Assembly (NCBI GenBank): GCA_017545665.1
Contig: JAFWKQ010000069.1
Span: 1 to 45,743, forward strand
Reading direction: 5' to 3'
DNA: 45,743 nt
Origin: Atopobiaceae bacterium
GTDB taxonomy: Bacteria > Actinomycetota > Coriobacteriia > Coriobacteriales > Atopobiaceae
A program made the translations under genes and the position numbers. This document shows, piece by piece, positions 25,814 to 34,253 of this stretch. The notes under the pieces are model-generated. The model ran no database searches. It had not been told where the DNA came from and saw nothing but the letters and a program-made list of their open reading frames with translations. The number at the start of each line of letters is the position of its first letter. Position 1 is the stretch's first letter.

Positions 25814-27241
25814 CTATCGCGGCAGATACTCCTTGATTTCAAAGCTCTTCTTTATGGCGACGCGCGCCTCTTCGAGCGAGGCATACTCGCCCGCGTAGAT
25901 GAACTGCACCATGAGGTTGCCCAGTGCCGTGCCCTCGGTGGGGCCTGCGAACACGGGCAGCCCGCAGGCATCGGCTGTAGCCTGGTTGAGGTAGCCGTTG
26001 TTGGAGCCACCGCCCACGATGTTGATGCTCGTGTAGTCCACACCCGTGAGCTTGCGCATCTGTTCGATGGTGCGAGCGTAGTCGTCCGCCAGCGAGTCGT
26101 ACACTGTCAGCGCATACTCGCCCATCGTGGCGGGCACGCTCTGGCCACTGCGCTCACACACGGCGCGTAACGCGGCGAGCATGCTTGCCGGTGCCAGGAA
26201 CTCGGGATCGTCGGCATCCACCACCGCATGGAAACCTGCAGCTCGCGCCTGTTCGGCGGCCTTCACCAGCTCGTCCCACGTTGGTGCCGTACCGGTCTTC
26301 TCGCCCAGCTCCTTGCGCACGTTCTGGATCATCCACAGGCCCATGATGTTCTTGAGATAACGGTAGCGTCGCTCGTAGCCACCCTCGTTGGTAAAGTTGG
26401 CAGCAGCGCTTTCGTGCGTGCATATGGGTGTACGATTCTCCACGCCTACCAGGCTCCAAGTGCCGCTCGAGAAGTACACGGCGCGCTCATCACGCGCGGG
26501 TACGGCGAGCCAAGCACTACCTGTGTCGTGACTGGCCACGAGCACAACCTCGGCATCAAAGCCCACACGCTCCGCGATTTCGGGGCGCAGATGCCCCAGT
26601 GCGTGTCCGGGCATGTGAATCGGCTGGAACATGTCCCACGGCAGGTTGAGGCGATCGATGAGCTCGTTGTCCCAGTCGCAGGTCTGCGCATTAACCAGCG
26701 CCGTCGTGCTGGCATTGGTATATTCCTGTGCTTTCTTGCCCGTGAGGATCCAGTTGAGATAGTCGGGCACCATGAGCATGGCCGTCGCGTTGTCCAGCTG
26801 CTCGCGATTCTCGCGGCTGAGCGCGCACAGCTGATAGGCCGTGTTGAACTGCTGGTACTGAATGCCCGTGCGGGCATAGTGCTCGTCGAAGGGGAGGATC
26901 CCCGCCAGCTCCAACGCGTCACGCACGCCGTCAGTGCGCGCATCGCGGTAGCCAACGCAGTCGCCAAGACGCCGGTCGTGCTCGTCCAGCAGCACGTAGT
27001 CCACGGCCCACGTGTCGATGCCGATGGTCGTGGGCGTAAAGCCGGCTTCTTTTGCAGCCGCGAGTCCGGCGATAACGTTCTCGGCCAGCGCGTCGATGTC
27101 CCAGCACAGGTGACCGTCCTTGTGGGTAAGACCGTTCTCAAAGCGATAGACCTCAGTCAGCTCCATGCGGCCATCTGCCACCTGCCCCACTATGTGGCGC
27201 CCGCTCGACGCCCCGATGTCGACTGCCAGATAACATGCCAT
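25814..27241 (-). CDS. rhaB: Rhamnulokinase (FGGY family)
   Basis: 475 residues. N-terminal ATP-site DIGASSGRHIVG, IGIDTWAVDYVLLDE, YRDARTDGV, FNTAYQLCAL, and the C-terminal NIVGGGSNNGYLNQATADAC with GPTEGTALGNLMVQ are standard RhaB features. It phosphorylates L-rhamnulose at O-1. It is the first gene of the rhaB-rhaD-isomerase unit. An operator-like element 58 bp upstream of its start is shared with the rhamnosidase and PTS genes. Confidence 0.96.
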   Translation of the reverse strand: MACYLAVDIGASSGRHIVGQVADGRMELTEVYRFENGLTHKDGHLCWDIDALAENVIAGLAAAKEAGFTPTTIGIDTWAVDYVLLDEHDRRLGDCVGYRDARTDGVRDALELAGILPFDEHYARTGIQYQQFNTAYQLCALSRENREQLDNATAMLMVPDYLNWILTGKKAQEYTNASTTALVNAQTCDWDNELIDRLNLPWDMFQPIHMPGHALGHLRPEIAERVGFDAEVVLVASHDTGSAWLAVPARDERAVYFSSGTWSLVGVENRTPICTHESAAANFTNEGGYERRYRYLKNIMGLWMIQNVRKELGEKTGTAPTWDELVKAAEQARAAGFHAVVDADDPEFLAPASMLAALRAVCERSGQSVPATMGEYALTVYDSLADDYARTIEQMRKLTGVDYTSINIVGGGSNNGYLNQATADACGLPVFAGPTEGTALGNLMVQFIYAGEYASLEEARVAIKKSFEIKEYLPR

Positions 27242-27298
27242 TGCGTACCCCTTCTCACACTGTTAAACTTGTTGATAATAACTATATATAAGCCTATT

Positions 27299-27341
27299 TA
27301 CCTGTAACAATATCAATATGTGTCTACTTCGCTGTGAGTTG
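27299..27341 (-). promoter_or_regulatory. Rhamnose-regulon operator, copy A (rhaB)
   Basis: Matches copies B (31912) and C (34193): ACCTG-NN-ACAATA, six bases later TGTG, then CTGTGA near the distal end. It contains a loose inverted pair ACAAT/ATTGT-like. Its distance to the rhaB start (~59 bp) is close to that of the other two copies. Likely target: the AraC protein at 34254. Confidence 0.7.
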
Positions 27342-27357
27342 GTGACAAGCAAGACGG

Positions 27358-27454
27358 CCTCTTGGAACTCTTCTGTGCCGCGTGACCAATGCAAAGCGTC
27401 GAAGCTCCCCTCTTGGGAAACTTCGACGCTTTGCATTGGTCCATATCCAAGAGG
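27358..27454. terminator. Very long hairpin between EIIA and rhaB
   Basis: 21-bp perfect arms GACCAATGCAAAGCGTCGAAG (27384-27404) and 27421-27441 around a 16-base loop with its own CCC/GGG pairing, nested in an outer 9-bp stem CCTCTTGGA (27358-27366) / TCCAAGAGG (27446-27454). It lies 50 bp downstream of the EIIA stop and probably ends that transcript, before the rhaB operator. Confidence 0.75.
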
Positions 27455-27503
27455 GCGCGCCCCACGTCGTCCGAAAGCGCGACCGCGGGCGGCAAGGTGC
27501 CGA

Positions 27504-27854
27504 CTAAGCCGTCTGCATGAGCTTGTCGCCGGCGGCAACCGTACCAGCCGCGACCTTCTGGATGTTCGCAAGGTCGTCGGAGTTGGTGATGATAGTCATG
27601 ATGATGTCCTTGTAGCCGGCCTTGGCCACCTTGTCCTTGTTAAAGGTGAGAATTGCGTCGCCTGCGGCCACGTGGTCACCGGCCTTCACCCACACCTGGA
27701 AGCCGTCACCGTTCATGCTCACGGTGTCCACGCCCACGTGCACGAGCACTTCGACGCCGTCGTCACCGGCGATGCCAAAGGCGTGCGGCATGGCACTTGC
27801 AACGGTGCCCGAGATCGGAGCAAAGACGTCGCCCGTCTCTGGCCAGACGGCCAC
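27504..27854 (-). CDS. PTS EIIA (glucose type), N-terminally truncated
   Basis: 116 residues. DVFAPISGTVASAMPHAFGI, VEVLVHVGVDTVSMNGDGF and GYKDIIMTIITNSDD define the EIIA-Glc/Crr fold with both active-site His (PHAFGI and LVHVG). Normal family members are ~150-165 residues and begin with ~40 further residues ending in a GDGVAI-type strand; here only a GTG start (MAVWPETG) with no good ribosome site remains, and the frame is closed just upstream. The DUF4143 ATPase gene ends 46 bp upstream, so its arrival may have removed the 5' end. It would have supplied phosphate to the EIIBC at 30.4 kb; activity is doubtful. Confidence 0.75.
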   Translation of the reverse strand: MAVWPETGDVFAPISGTVASAMPHAFGIAGDDGVEVLVHVGVDTVSMNGDGFQVWVKAGDHVAAGDAILTFNKDKVAKAGYKDIIMTIITNSDDLANIQKVAAGTVAAGDKLMQTA

Positions 27855-27900
27855 GGCAACACGGACGCGGGCCCGGCTTCGTCATCCTTGGCTCTTCGCT

Positions 27901-29235
27901 TTACCACGACACCAGCAACGGCGTCTCCTCTACGGCCCGACAGAACATGAGCAGATACCAGGGAAGGTAGCAAATGGATCCGTCAACTTGTACGTTGTCC
28001 GGACAGAATACGAGCGCTTCTTCCAAACCCCACTCGCGCACGCCCAGCACGTTATCCAAAGCCTTGTGTCGCCGATAAGACGCTCCCGACTTAATCTCAA
28101 CAGGCAGGGCATGCGATCCGTTCTGCAATACGAAGTCGACCTCACCATACCTCGACTTGTCAAAGTAACGCAGGCTATAACCGTTTACGACGAGCTCCTG
28201 CGCGGCCAGCGTCTCAAGCAAAGCGCCGTTATTTATTCCCGGGTCGCCCTGAACCAGGTCGAACTGCACGGACTGTTCGAGCATCGCCCCCAGTAGACCC
28301 ACGTCGCAGGGATAGAGCTTAAAGAGACTGTGTTGCTCGTTGAGCGCAAGCGGTACCTGAGGTGCCCGGATGTTATAGCAAGGCAGAGCCACCCCTGCGT
28401 CAACCAGCCACATAAAGTCCGACGCATACCGCTCCATACGCGCCGACGGTGCAAGGTCGCGAAGCGTGAATCGCTTGTTGGTACCAATGATCTCGCTCGG
28501 CATCGCGTCAAAAATGGACTTAACATGAGGCTTGTTCGATGCGTAGCGGGCTATATCCAGCCGGTACAACTCCACTATATCGCGCTGCACAGCAAGGACG
28601 CTGGCTAGATCCTGCGTCTGTACCAGCCGGTCGACGGCAGCGGGCATGCCACCGCAGGCCAGATAGAGCCGAGTCAGCTGAAGCATGCGCTCGTGAATGG
28701 CGGTCGGAACCGTCTTTCTTCGCCTGTAGCAGTCCTCAAGCAGGTCAAAAGTCTCTACCTGTACGCCCAAGGCCACGAAGAACTCCCTCAGACTCAACGG
28801 GTACATGCGCACGACGTTTTCGTACCCCACGGGAAGCGACGGCACATCGTGATAGAGGACACCCAGGAGCGATCCCGACTCGATGTAGTCAAACCTGCCA
28901 TCGTCGACAAGGAACTTGATAGCTGTTCGCGCGCGCGGGCACTCCTGTATCTCATCGAAGAAGACGAGGGATTTTCCCTTTTCGAGTGGCACACCAGAAA
29001 AGGCCGTGATGCTGGCGATCAGCGTATTGGCATCAAGATTGCCCTCAAAGATGGCCTTTGCCCGTGGCGTCTCTACAAAGTTGATTTCGAGCGCCGTATC
29101 GTAGTGCTCCTTCATGAACTCGCGGACGGCAAAGGTCTTGCCAACCTGTCTGGCGCCGGTAACGAGGAGCGCCTTGTGGGAGGGGTCTTCGTACCAACGG
29201 GTCAGCTCGTCTTCGATGCTGCGACAAAGCGACAT
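27901..29235 (-). CDS. Second DUF4143-type AAA ATPase
   Basis: 444 residues from ATG 29235 (a GTG at 29244 is too close to GAAGG). Walker A ALLVTGARQVGKTFAVREF (about 22-40), Walker B KSLVFFDEIQECP, DYIESGSLLGVLYHD, then the DUF4143 domain with LLETLAAQELVVNGYSLRYF, EVDFVLQNG and LPVEIKSGASYRRH (PD-(D/E)XK-like). Overall design is as in the 20.6-kb gene, but the sequences differ clearly, so they are not a recent duplication. It interrupts the rhamnose cluster between the esterase and the EIIA remnant. Three 33-bp-spaced repeats lie directly upstream. Confidence 0.88.
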   Translation of the reverse strand: MSLCRSIEDELTRWYEDPSHKALLVTGARQVGKTFAVREFMKEHYDTALEINFVETPRAKAIFEGNLDANTLIASITAFSGVPLEKGKSLVFFDEIQECPRARTAIKFLVDDGRFDYIESGSLLGVLYHDVPSLPVGYENVVRMYPLSLREFFVALGVQVETFDLLEDCYRRRKTVPTAIHERMLQLTRLYLACGGMPAAVDRLVQTQDLASVLAVQRDIVELYRLDIARYASNKPHVKSIFDAMPSEIIGTNKRFTLRDLAPSARMERYASDFMWLVDAGVALPCYNIRAPQVPLALNEQHSLFKLYPCDVGLLGAMLEQSVQFDLVQGDPGINNGALLETLAAQELVVNGYSLRYFDKSRYGEVDFVLQNGSHALPVEIKSGASYRRHKALDNVLGVREWGLEEALVFCPDNVQVDGSICYLPWYLLMFCRAVEETPLLVSW

Positions 29236-29268
29236 GAAAACCACCGCCTTCGTGTTGCGAGGTATGAC

Positions 29269-29347
29269 TTGCGACCAATTTTAGCAATTCTAGATAGTTG
29301 CTTGCGACCAATTTCTTAGTTTTTTCGCCATGGTTTGCGACCAATTT
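29269..29347. repeat. Three TTGCGACCAATTT direct repeats at exact 33-bp spacing
   Basis: Copies at 29269-29281, 29302-29314 and 29335-29347. On the minus strand they read AAATTGGTCGCAA and lie 34-112 bp upstream of the ATPase start. Equal spacing of about three helical turns would place bound proteins on one face of the DNA. In the minus-strand frame the same units encode an 11-residue repeat with KLVA. Confidence 0.85.
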
Positions 29348-29381
29348 ACTCATACGTTCTCACGCTATGCGTATTTTATAA

Positions 29382-30299
29382 TCAGCAGTGGCTCAGCTCT
29401 CCCTTGTCGTCGAGGGCAAGCCAGTTCGCGCAAAGCCCAGCCCAGGTTGCCGCCTCGTCGTTTAGCAGGTCCTCCCGACTTGCCGTGCTGCGGTCGGCAA
29501 GCGCCATGCCGTGAATCCCGCGCTCGTAGAGGTGGAACTCCACAGGCACACCCGCGCGTTGGAGCAGTGCCACCAGCTCGGTCGTTTCATACGACGTTAC
29601 GACCTCGTCTTCGCCAGTCTGCCACACGAAGGTCCTGGGCATGTTTGGACGTACGTGTTTGCGCAGGTCAACACGTGCGAACTCCTCGCTGGACGGATCG
29701 TCCTTGCCGAAGACCGCCCTCGTTATGAGCTTGACCATCTTCGCCTGCTCGGGCGTATTGCCGGATCCCTTATGGCAGAGCTTTCCCGCCGAGACCATTG
29801 GATAGCAGAGCACGAGCCCGGAAGGCCGCGCGACCTCGGCCGTCGTGCCTGCCTGCGCGAGCAGCTCGACGTCGTCGAAACGCTCCGCAAGCGATCCTAC
29901 AACATGCGCCCCTGCAGAAAAGCCGAGCGTGTACACGCGATTCGTGTCGACGTCCCACTCGTTGGCATGCTCACGCACGTATGCCATGGCGCGCATGGCA
30001 TCCACGATTTGCAAGGGATAATGCGATGAGGTATCAACCTGTGGCATACCGTCCGGTTCTGCGGGTGGCGCCGTAACATACACATGGTAGTGCAGGACAA
30101 AGACGTTATAGCCCATGCCTAGGAACCGCGTCGCCACCGGTTCGCCCTCACGGTGCGCCAGCTTGAGATACGCCCCGCCCGGTGCTATCAGTAATGCTGG
30201 ACGGGTCTTGTAGACACCTGTCGCAACCTCAGGATCCAAAAGGTAGCAGTCGAGCCGTGCTGCTCCGTCTTCGCTCAAAAAGACCTCTTCGTAATGCAT
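29382..30299 (-). CDS. Alpha/beta-hydrolase esterase (acetylesterase-like)
   Basis: 305 residues. LLIAPGGAYLKLAHREGEPV gives the oxyanion-hole segment, nucleophile Ser 128 in LGFSAGAH, acid Asp in QTGEDEVV (about 230) and His 263 in GIHGMAL, so the triad is complete. No signal peptide, so it acts inside the cell. In this cluster it probably removes acetyl or acyl groups from imported rhamnose-containing oligosaccharides or glycosides. ACAAGGAG precedes the ATG. The PTS gene upstream ends in a strong terminator, so the esterase may have its own promoter in the 60-bp gap. Confidence 0.85.
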   Translation of the reverse strand: MHYEEVFLSEDGAARLDCYLLDPEVATGVYKTRPALLIAPGGAYLKLAHREGEPVATRFLGMGYNVFVLHYHVYVTAPPAEPDGMPQVDTSSHYPLQIVDAMRAMAYVREHANEWDVDTNRVYTLGFSAGAHVVGSLAERFDDVELLAQAGTTAEVARPSGLVLCYPMVSAGKLCHKGSGNTPEQAKMVKLITRAVFGKDDPSSEEFARVDLRKHVRPNMPRTFVWQTGEDEVVTSYETTELVALLQRAGVPVEFHLYERGIHGMALADRSTASREDLLNDEAATWAGLCANWLALDDKGELSHC

Positions 30300-30360
30300 T
30301 CGTACTCTCCTTGTAGTTGATAAGGCACGAGCCTGTAAAGCATCGTCCCCATGATGCCAG

Positions 30361-30392
30361 AAAAGCGCCGCCCTCCGTGAACAGGGCGGCGC
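30361..30392 (-). terminator. Rho-independent terminator of the PTS gene
   Basis: On the minus strand, GCGCCGCCCT / AGGGCGGCGC (10-bp perfect stem, 8-base loop) followed by TTTT, 36 bp after the EIIBC stop. Confidence 0.85.
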
Positions 30393-30427
30393 GAGGAAGG
30401 GAAGGGCTTAGTTGTTGTCCCTGCGGC

Positions 30428-31852
30428 CTACTCCTTGCCCTCCATCTGGGCGGGCGTGAGTGCCGTGAACCAAGCGACCACAAAGGCGACAATCATGCCA
30501 AGGGCGATGGCGATGCAGCCGTTGACCATGTTCATCTGGTCACCGCCGAGGAACGAGAGGGGCGAGAAGATGCCCTGAACGGGAGTGTAGAGGATGACTC
30601 CGGTCAGTGCCGCGTAGAGTCCGGCGACCGCGCCGCCTGCGATGGAGGCGATCCAGGGGCGCTTGTAGCGCAGGAATACGCCGTAGAGCAAGGGCTCGCC
30701 AACACCACCGATAAACTGGGTCACAAAGTAGCCAAAGGCGAGGGTCTTCTGCTCGAGGTCCTTCATGCGCAGCCACACGGCAAGGGCGACGCCGGAGACG
30801 GTGAATGCCTGGACGGTGGCGGCGAGCAGCAGCATGGTGTCCTGGCCAGTCTGAGCGTAGTCGGCAAGGGCGATTGCGGCCATACCTACGTGCATGCCAG
30901 TCATAACGAGGAGGGGCCACAGGGCGGAGATTACGGTGACGGCAAGGAAGCCAAGCGGGGTGCCTGCAAGCCAGAAGAAGAAACCGGAAATGGCGTTGCC
31001 AATCATGTTGCCAAGCGGGGCAAGCACGCACATTGCGAGGGGCATCATAATGACCATGGTGAGGAAGGGAACAAAGATGGTGCGAACGCTCGCGGGCATC
31101 TTGGCGTTGAGGAACTTGTTGATGGGTGCCATGACGGCTACGCACAGGAGCACGGGAATGAGCGTTTGCTGGTATGCGTTAATTGGGGCGGGTATGCCGT
31201 ACACGTTAAAGACGGCGCCTTCTTGGCCTTGCAGGGCGACGAAGCTGGGCTCGATGAGGATGGCGCCCATAAACGCACCGAGGAAGCCGTTGATGCCGAG
31301 CTTCTGTGCCGCCGAGAAGCCCGCAATGATGGGCATGAAGTAGAAGGCCGCGTTGTAGACCATCTCGCACAGGAAGACGAAGGGGCTGTCGGCCGGAACG
31401 AGGTTGAGCAGCGTCGGCCCGAAGATCGCCTCGAGCGTCTTGAACAGAGCGCCTCCCACGAGCACGGGGATCAGGGGAACGACGGATCCGGAGAGGTAGT
31501 TGAGGATGTTGTTGCCGATCTCCTTGGGAGTGAGCTTGCCCTTGGGAGCAGCCTCGCCCTTAGCTTCCTCATCGAGGTTCTCGTCCACGGCTTCCTCGGC
31601 ACCCAGGCCGGCCATCTCGGTGAGCTCCTTGTAGACCTCGGGCACGTTGGTGCCGATGATCACCTGGTACTGGCCACCCTGCTTGGCGACGCCCAGGGCG
31701 CCGTTGACGGCCTTGACCTCGTCATCGTTCACGATGGATTCGTCCACCAGGTTAAAGCGGAGGCGCGTCATGCAGTGAAGAACGGACTTCACGTTCTCCT
31801 TGCCACCCACCGCAGTCAAAACATCGGCTGCTATTTGCTTGTTGTCTGCCAT
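30428..31852 (-). CDS. PTS beta-glucoside-type EIIBC permease
   Basis: 474 residues. The EIIB domain (1-90) has the phosphorylatable Cys 27 in LHCMTRLRFNL and GVAKQGGQYQVIIG. A charged linker (about 85-108) leads to the EIIC domain with about ten membrane helices and the substrate-loop text GGVGEPLLYGVFLRYKRPW, like the family's GITEP motif. There is no fused EIIA; the EIIA remnant at 27.5 kb or another protein must donate phosphate. Its place next to alpha-L-rhamnosidase and the shared operator suggest uptake of a rhamnosyl-glucoside or related disaccharide; the substrate is inferred. AAGGAAAG lies before the ATG. Confidence 0.92.
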   Translation of the reverse strand: MADNKQIAADVLTAVGGKENVKSVLHCMTRLRFNLVDESIVNDDEVKAVNGALGVAKQGGQYQVIIGTNVPEVYKELTEMAGLGAEEAVDENLDEEAKGEAAPKGKLTPKEIGNNILNYLSGSVVPLIPVLVGGALFKTLEAIFGPTLLNLVPADSPFVFLCEMVYNAAFYFMPIIAGFSAAQKLGINGFLGAFMGAILIEPSFVALQGQEGAVFNVYGIPAPINAYQQTLIPVLLCVAVMAPINKFLNAKMPASVRTIFVPFLTMVIMMPLAMCVLAPLGNMIGNAISGFFFWLAGTPLGFLAVTVISALWPLLVMTGMHVGMAAIALADYAQTGQDTMLLLAATVQAFTVSGVALAVWLRMKDLEQKTLAFGYFVTQFIGGVGEPLLYGVFLRYKRPWIASIAGGAVAGLYAALTGVILYTPVQGIFSPLSFLGGDQMNMVNGCIAIALGMIVAFVVAWFTALTPAQMEGKE

Positions 31853-31911
31853 GTTCTTTCCTTCCTAATGATTTGGTCTTTATCTTTGATATAACTATAA
31901 TTTGCCGTATA

Positions 31912-31955
31912 TACCTGCGACAATATCTAATTGTGTGCTACTTGCTGTCACTTTT
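31912..31955 (-). promoter_or_regulatory. Rhamnose-regulon operator, copy B (PTS)
   Basis: ACCTGCGACAATA, then TTGTGTGC and GCTGTCA, aligned with copies A and C. It starts ~61 bp upstream of the EIIBC start and overlaps the last codons of the rhamnosidase gene (stop at 31948). Confidence 0.7.
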
Positions 31956-34143
31956 TGTATACGTCTATGCGCATGTTGGCAGGTGCGTCGTAGGCAAAGC
32001 TCACCTTACCGTTTGCGTCGCGCGTCCACTCGGTACGAATCGTGCCTAGACGCGTGGCAAACGAGCACACAACGTGGTCTGTGGCTTCGCTGAAGAAGGG
32101 GCGGATCTCCACGTGGTCGCAGCCCACGGCATCGTCTGCCACGCGGATGCCGCCAAGTCCCTGGTAGAACCACTGCAGGTAGCTGGAGAACATGGCGTGG
32201 TTGTACGACGAGAGAAACGTCTCGAACTGTTCGGCCAAGGCGCCATTGCCGCTCGCGAGCATGGCCTTAAAGCTGGGCGCCTCCTCACGCGTGAGCCAGC
32301 GCTCCACGACGTCCGAATGGCCCGTGCGGTGCAACAGGTCGAAGGCGATCGTCGTGCCAAAGATGCCCGTGGCAAGGACGCCGCCCTCCTCCTCGATCTT
32401 TTTCGCAAGAAGTGCAGCGAGTTGATTTTCGTCGCCAAGACCGAGGTCGGCCGCAAAGGCGATGCCCGTTTGGGTGCCGTCGCCATAGGTGCTGTCCTCG
32501 CGCTCAAAGCGCTCGCGGATCTGCTTTCTCAGCTCGTCGTAGCGCGTTGCGTAGCCCGAGCTCGGCAGGCCGAGGATGGCCTCGAAACGCGCCGCCGCGC
32601 GCGCGAATCGCGCGATGGTGCACCAGCCCACGAACTCCTTGTCCGGCGTGCCGCTCTTAAAGTTCTCGCTCGTCTGCACGGAGCCATGGTCACCCAGACA
32701 GTGCTGCGCGAGCTCGATAGGGTCCCAGCCAAGCAGGTAGTCCACGAGCCGCTTTACGTAGGGCCACTCGGACTCCACGAGGTCGCGCGCGCCATAGAAC
32801 TGGTAGGCACGGAGCACCAGGTGCGGGTAGGCCAGCTGCCACAGCAGCGGTCCTTCTCCTGGGGCGGTGCCATTTGAGCCGATTCCCACAAAGGGGGCTG
32901 TTTCGGGCACGCCGCCGGCCGCGGTCTGGTCGTTGCGGAAGTCACGCACGGTCTTGCGAACGAGCCGCTCGCAGTCGAAGGCCATGAGGTTGGACGCGGC
33001 AAGGGCAATCATGTCGCCGCCATAGCCCAGACGCTCGCGCGCGCAATCCTCCCAAACTCCGTGCACGTTGTTGAGCTTGGTGCGCACGGCAGCATCCACG
33101 AGCTGGTCGAAGAACGCGTCGCCTGTTTGCACGGTACCTGTGGCAATGAGGTTGGTGTGGACGGGAACAAGCGAGATGGCCTGAAGGTCGTCTTGCGCGA
33201 TGCCCGTTATGTGCGCATAGCGACACGAGTGTGCGGTAAAGGTGTTTGCAAAGTGGTTGATGCCCTCCGCACACAGAATGCGATCGGTCTGGATGGCTTG
33301 CTCAGGCGCTCCGGGGCCGCCAGGGATCACAAACCCCTCGGGCACGCGCTGGCCAACCAGCCCCGCAAAGCTCGAGGCGTACGACGGCATACCGTCCTCG
33401 TCAACCTCCTCGGCGTAGCGAACCACGACCTCATTGCCCTCGTGGGCCACGAACGCAAGCTCTACCATACCTGTGTTGAGCACGCCAAAGTCCACAAGCA
33501 GGCTGCCGTCCGCAAGCGCGCGCACGGACGCGGGCTCAACCGACTCGAAGCGTGCGCAACGCTCCACCACCGCGGGCTCGAGCCCACGCTGGTTCCGATG
33601 ACACACAACGGGCAGCTTGCAGGGCGTGCGCGCGAGGTCGCACGTCTCTCCCAAATACACGTTGTTGAACAGCAGCCTGCCCTCGCGGCACTCCCACGCG
33701 TCGTCGGAGACGAGCACGGACGCGCCGTCCGCGACCAGGTCCACAAGCACGGAAGGCGTGCCCACCTCGGCCAGGCGCTCGCGTAGGTTGTACTTGCCAA
33801 ACATCGTAAGCGGCGAGGGGTTGTACCAACCGTTGCCCAGCTCCACCACGAGCTCGTTTTCGCCCTCACGCAGCAGCCCCGCCACGTCAAAGGTGTCGTA
33901 GTACACAACCTTGGTGGGGTTGGTCCAGTCGCCAAGCAGCTCGGCGTCGCTCACGGGCATGCCGTTAAGCAGCACGCGCGCGTAGCCCAGCACGGCAACA
34001 TGCATCAGGGCGGACTCATGCTGTCCCACATCAAAGCTCCGCACAAGCACGTGGTTGGGGTGATTCTGGTAATAGCCGGCATCGTCGGCCCCATAGTCGT
34101 AGGCGGGACCGGATATCCATTGGGCTTCATTGCAAAAACTCAT
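31948..34143 (-). CDS. Alpha-L-rhamnosidase (GH78)
   Basis: 731 residues from ATG 34143 with AAAGGAG. N-terminal beta domains (YARVLLNGMPVSDAELLGDW, VVYYDTFDVAGLL) precede the (alpha/alpha)6 barrel, with the GH78 block WEDCARERLGYGGDM (related to the CPQRDERLGWTGD consensus; Glu as general acid) and GWCTIARFARA, FGTTIAFDLLHRTGH, SSYLQWFYQGLGGI. No signal peptide, so it hydrolyses imported rhamnosides in the cytoplasm. Divergent from the AraC gene, with which it shares a ~110-bp control region. The longer upstream frame overlaps that regulator gene and is not used. Confidence 0.93.
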   Translation of the reverse strand: MSFCNEAQWISGPAYDYGADDAGYYQNHPNHVLVRSFDVGQHESALMHVAVLGYARVLLNGMPVSDAELLGDWTNPTKVVYYDTFDVAGLLREGENELVVELGNGWYNPSPLTMFGKYNLRERLAEVGTPSVLVDLVADGASVLVSDDAWECREGRLLFNNVYLGETCDLARTPCKLPVVCHRNQRGLEPAVVERCARFESVEPASVRALADGSLLVDFGVLNTGMVELAFVAHEGNEVVVRYAEEVDEDGMPSYASSFAGLVGQRVPEGFVIPGGPGAPEQAIQTDRILCAEGINHFANTFTAHSCRYAHITGIAQDDLQAISLVPVHTNLIATGTVQTGDAFFDQLVDAAVRTKLNNVHGVWEDCARERLGYGGDMIALAASNLMAFDCERLVRKTVRDFRNDQTAAGGVPETAPFVGIGSNGTAPGEGPLLWQLAYPHLVLRAYQFYGARDLVESEWPYVKRLVDYLLGWDPIELAQHCLGDHGSVQTSENFKSGTPDKEFVGWCTIARFARAAARFEAILGLPSSGYATRYDELRKQIRERFEREDSTYGDGTQTGIAFAADLGLGDENQLAALLAKKIEEEGGVLATGIFGTTIAFDLLHRTGHSDVVERWLTREEAPSFKAMLASGNGALAEQFETFLSSYNHAMFSSYLQWFYQGLGGIRVADDAVGCDHVEIRPFFSEATDHVVCSFATRLGTIRTEWTRDANGKVSFAYDAPANMRIDVYKK

Positions 34144-34192
34144 ATGCGCTCCTTTATATCCATCGACACAATACACCGTACTAAAGAGCTTT

Positions 34193-34236
34193 AACCTGCT
34201 ACAATACGAAATTGTGTGTTGTTCCCTGTGAATTTG
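34193..34236 (-). promoter_or_regulatory. Rhamnose-regulon operator, copy C (rhamnosidase/AraC)
   Basis: ACCTGCTACAATA, then TTGTGTGT and CCTGTGAA. It lies ~51 bp upstream of the rhamnosidase and directly in front of the araC-type start, so it may serve activation of one gene and autoregulation of the other. Confidence 0.7.
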
Positions 34237-34253
34237 TGAGAAACGGTGATGCA

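Noticed and set aside
29269..29347. CRISPR-like regular repeats
   Set aside because: Only three 13-bp units; the regular 33-bp period is short, and the spacers are AT-rich promoter-like DNA.
30317..31894. 525-residue open frame on the plus strand
   Set aside because: Antisense to the PTS permease; His/Glu/Gly-biased translation with no domain.
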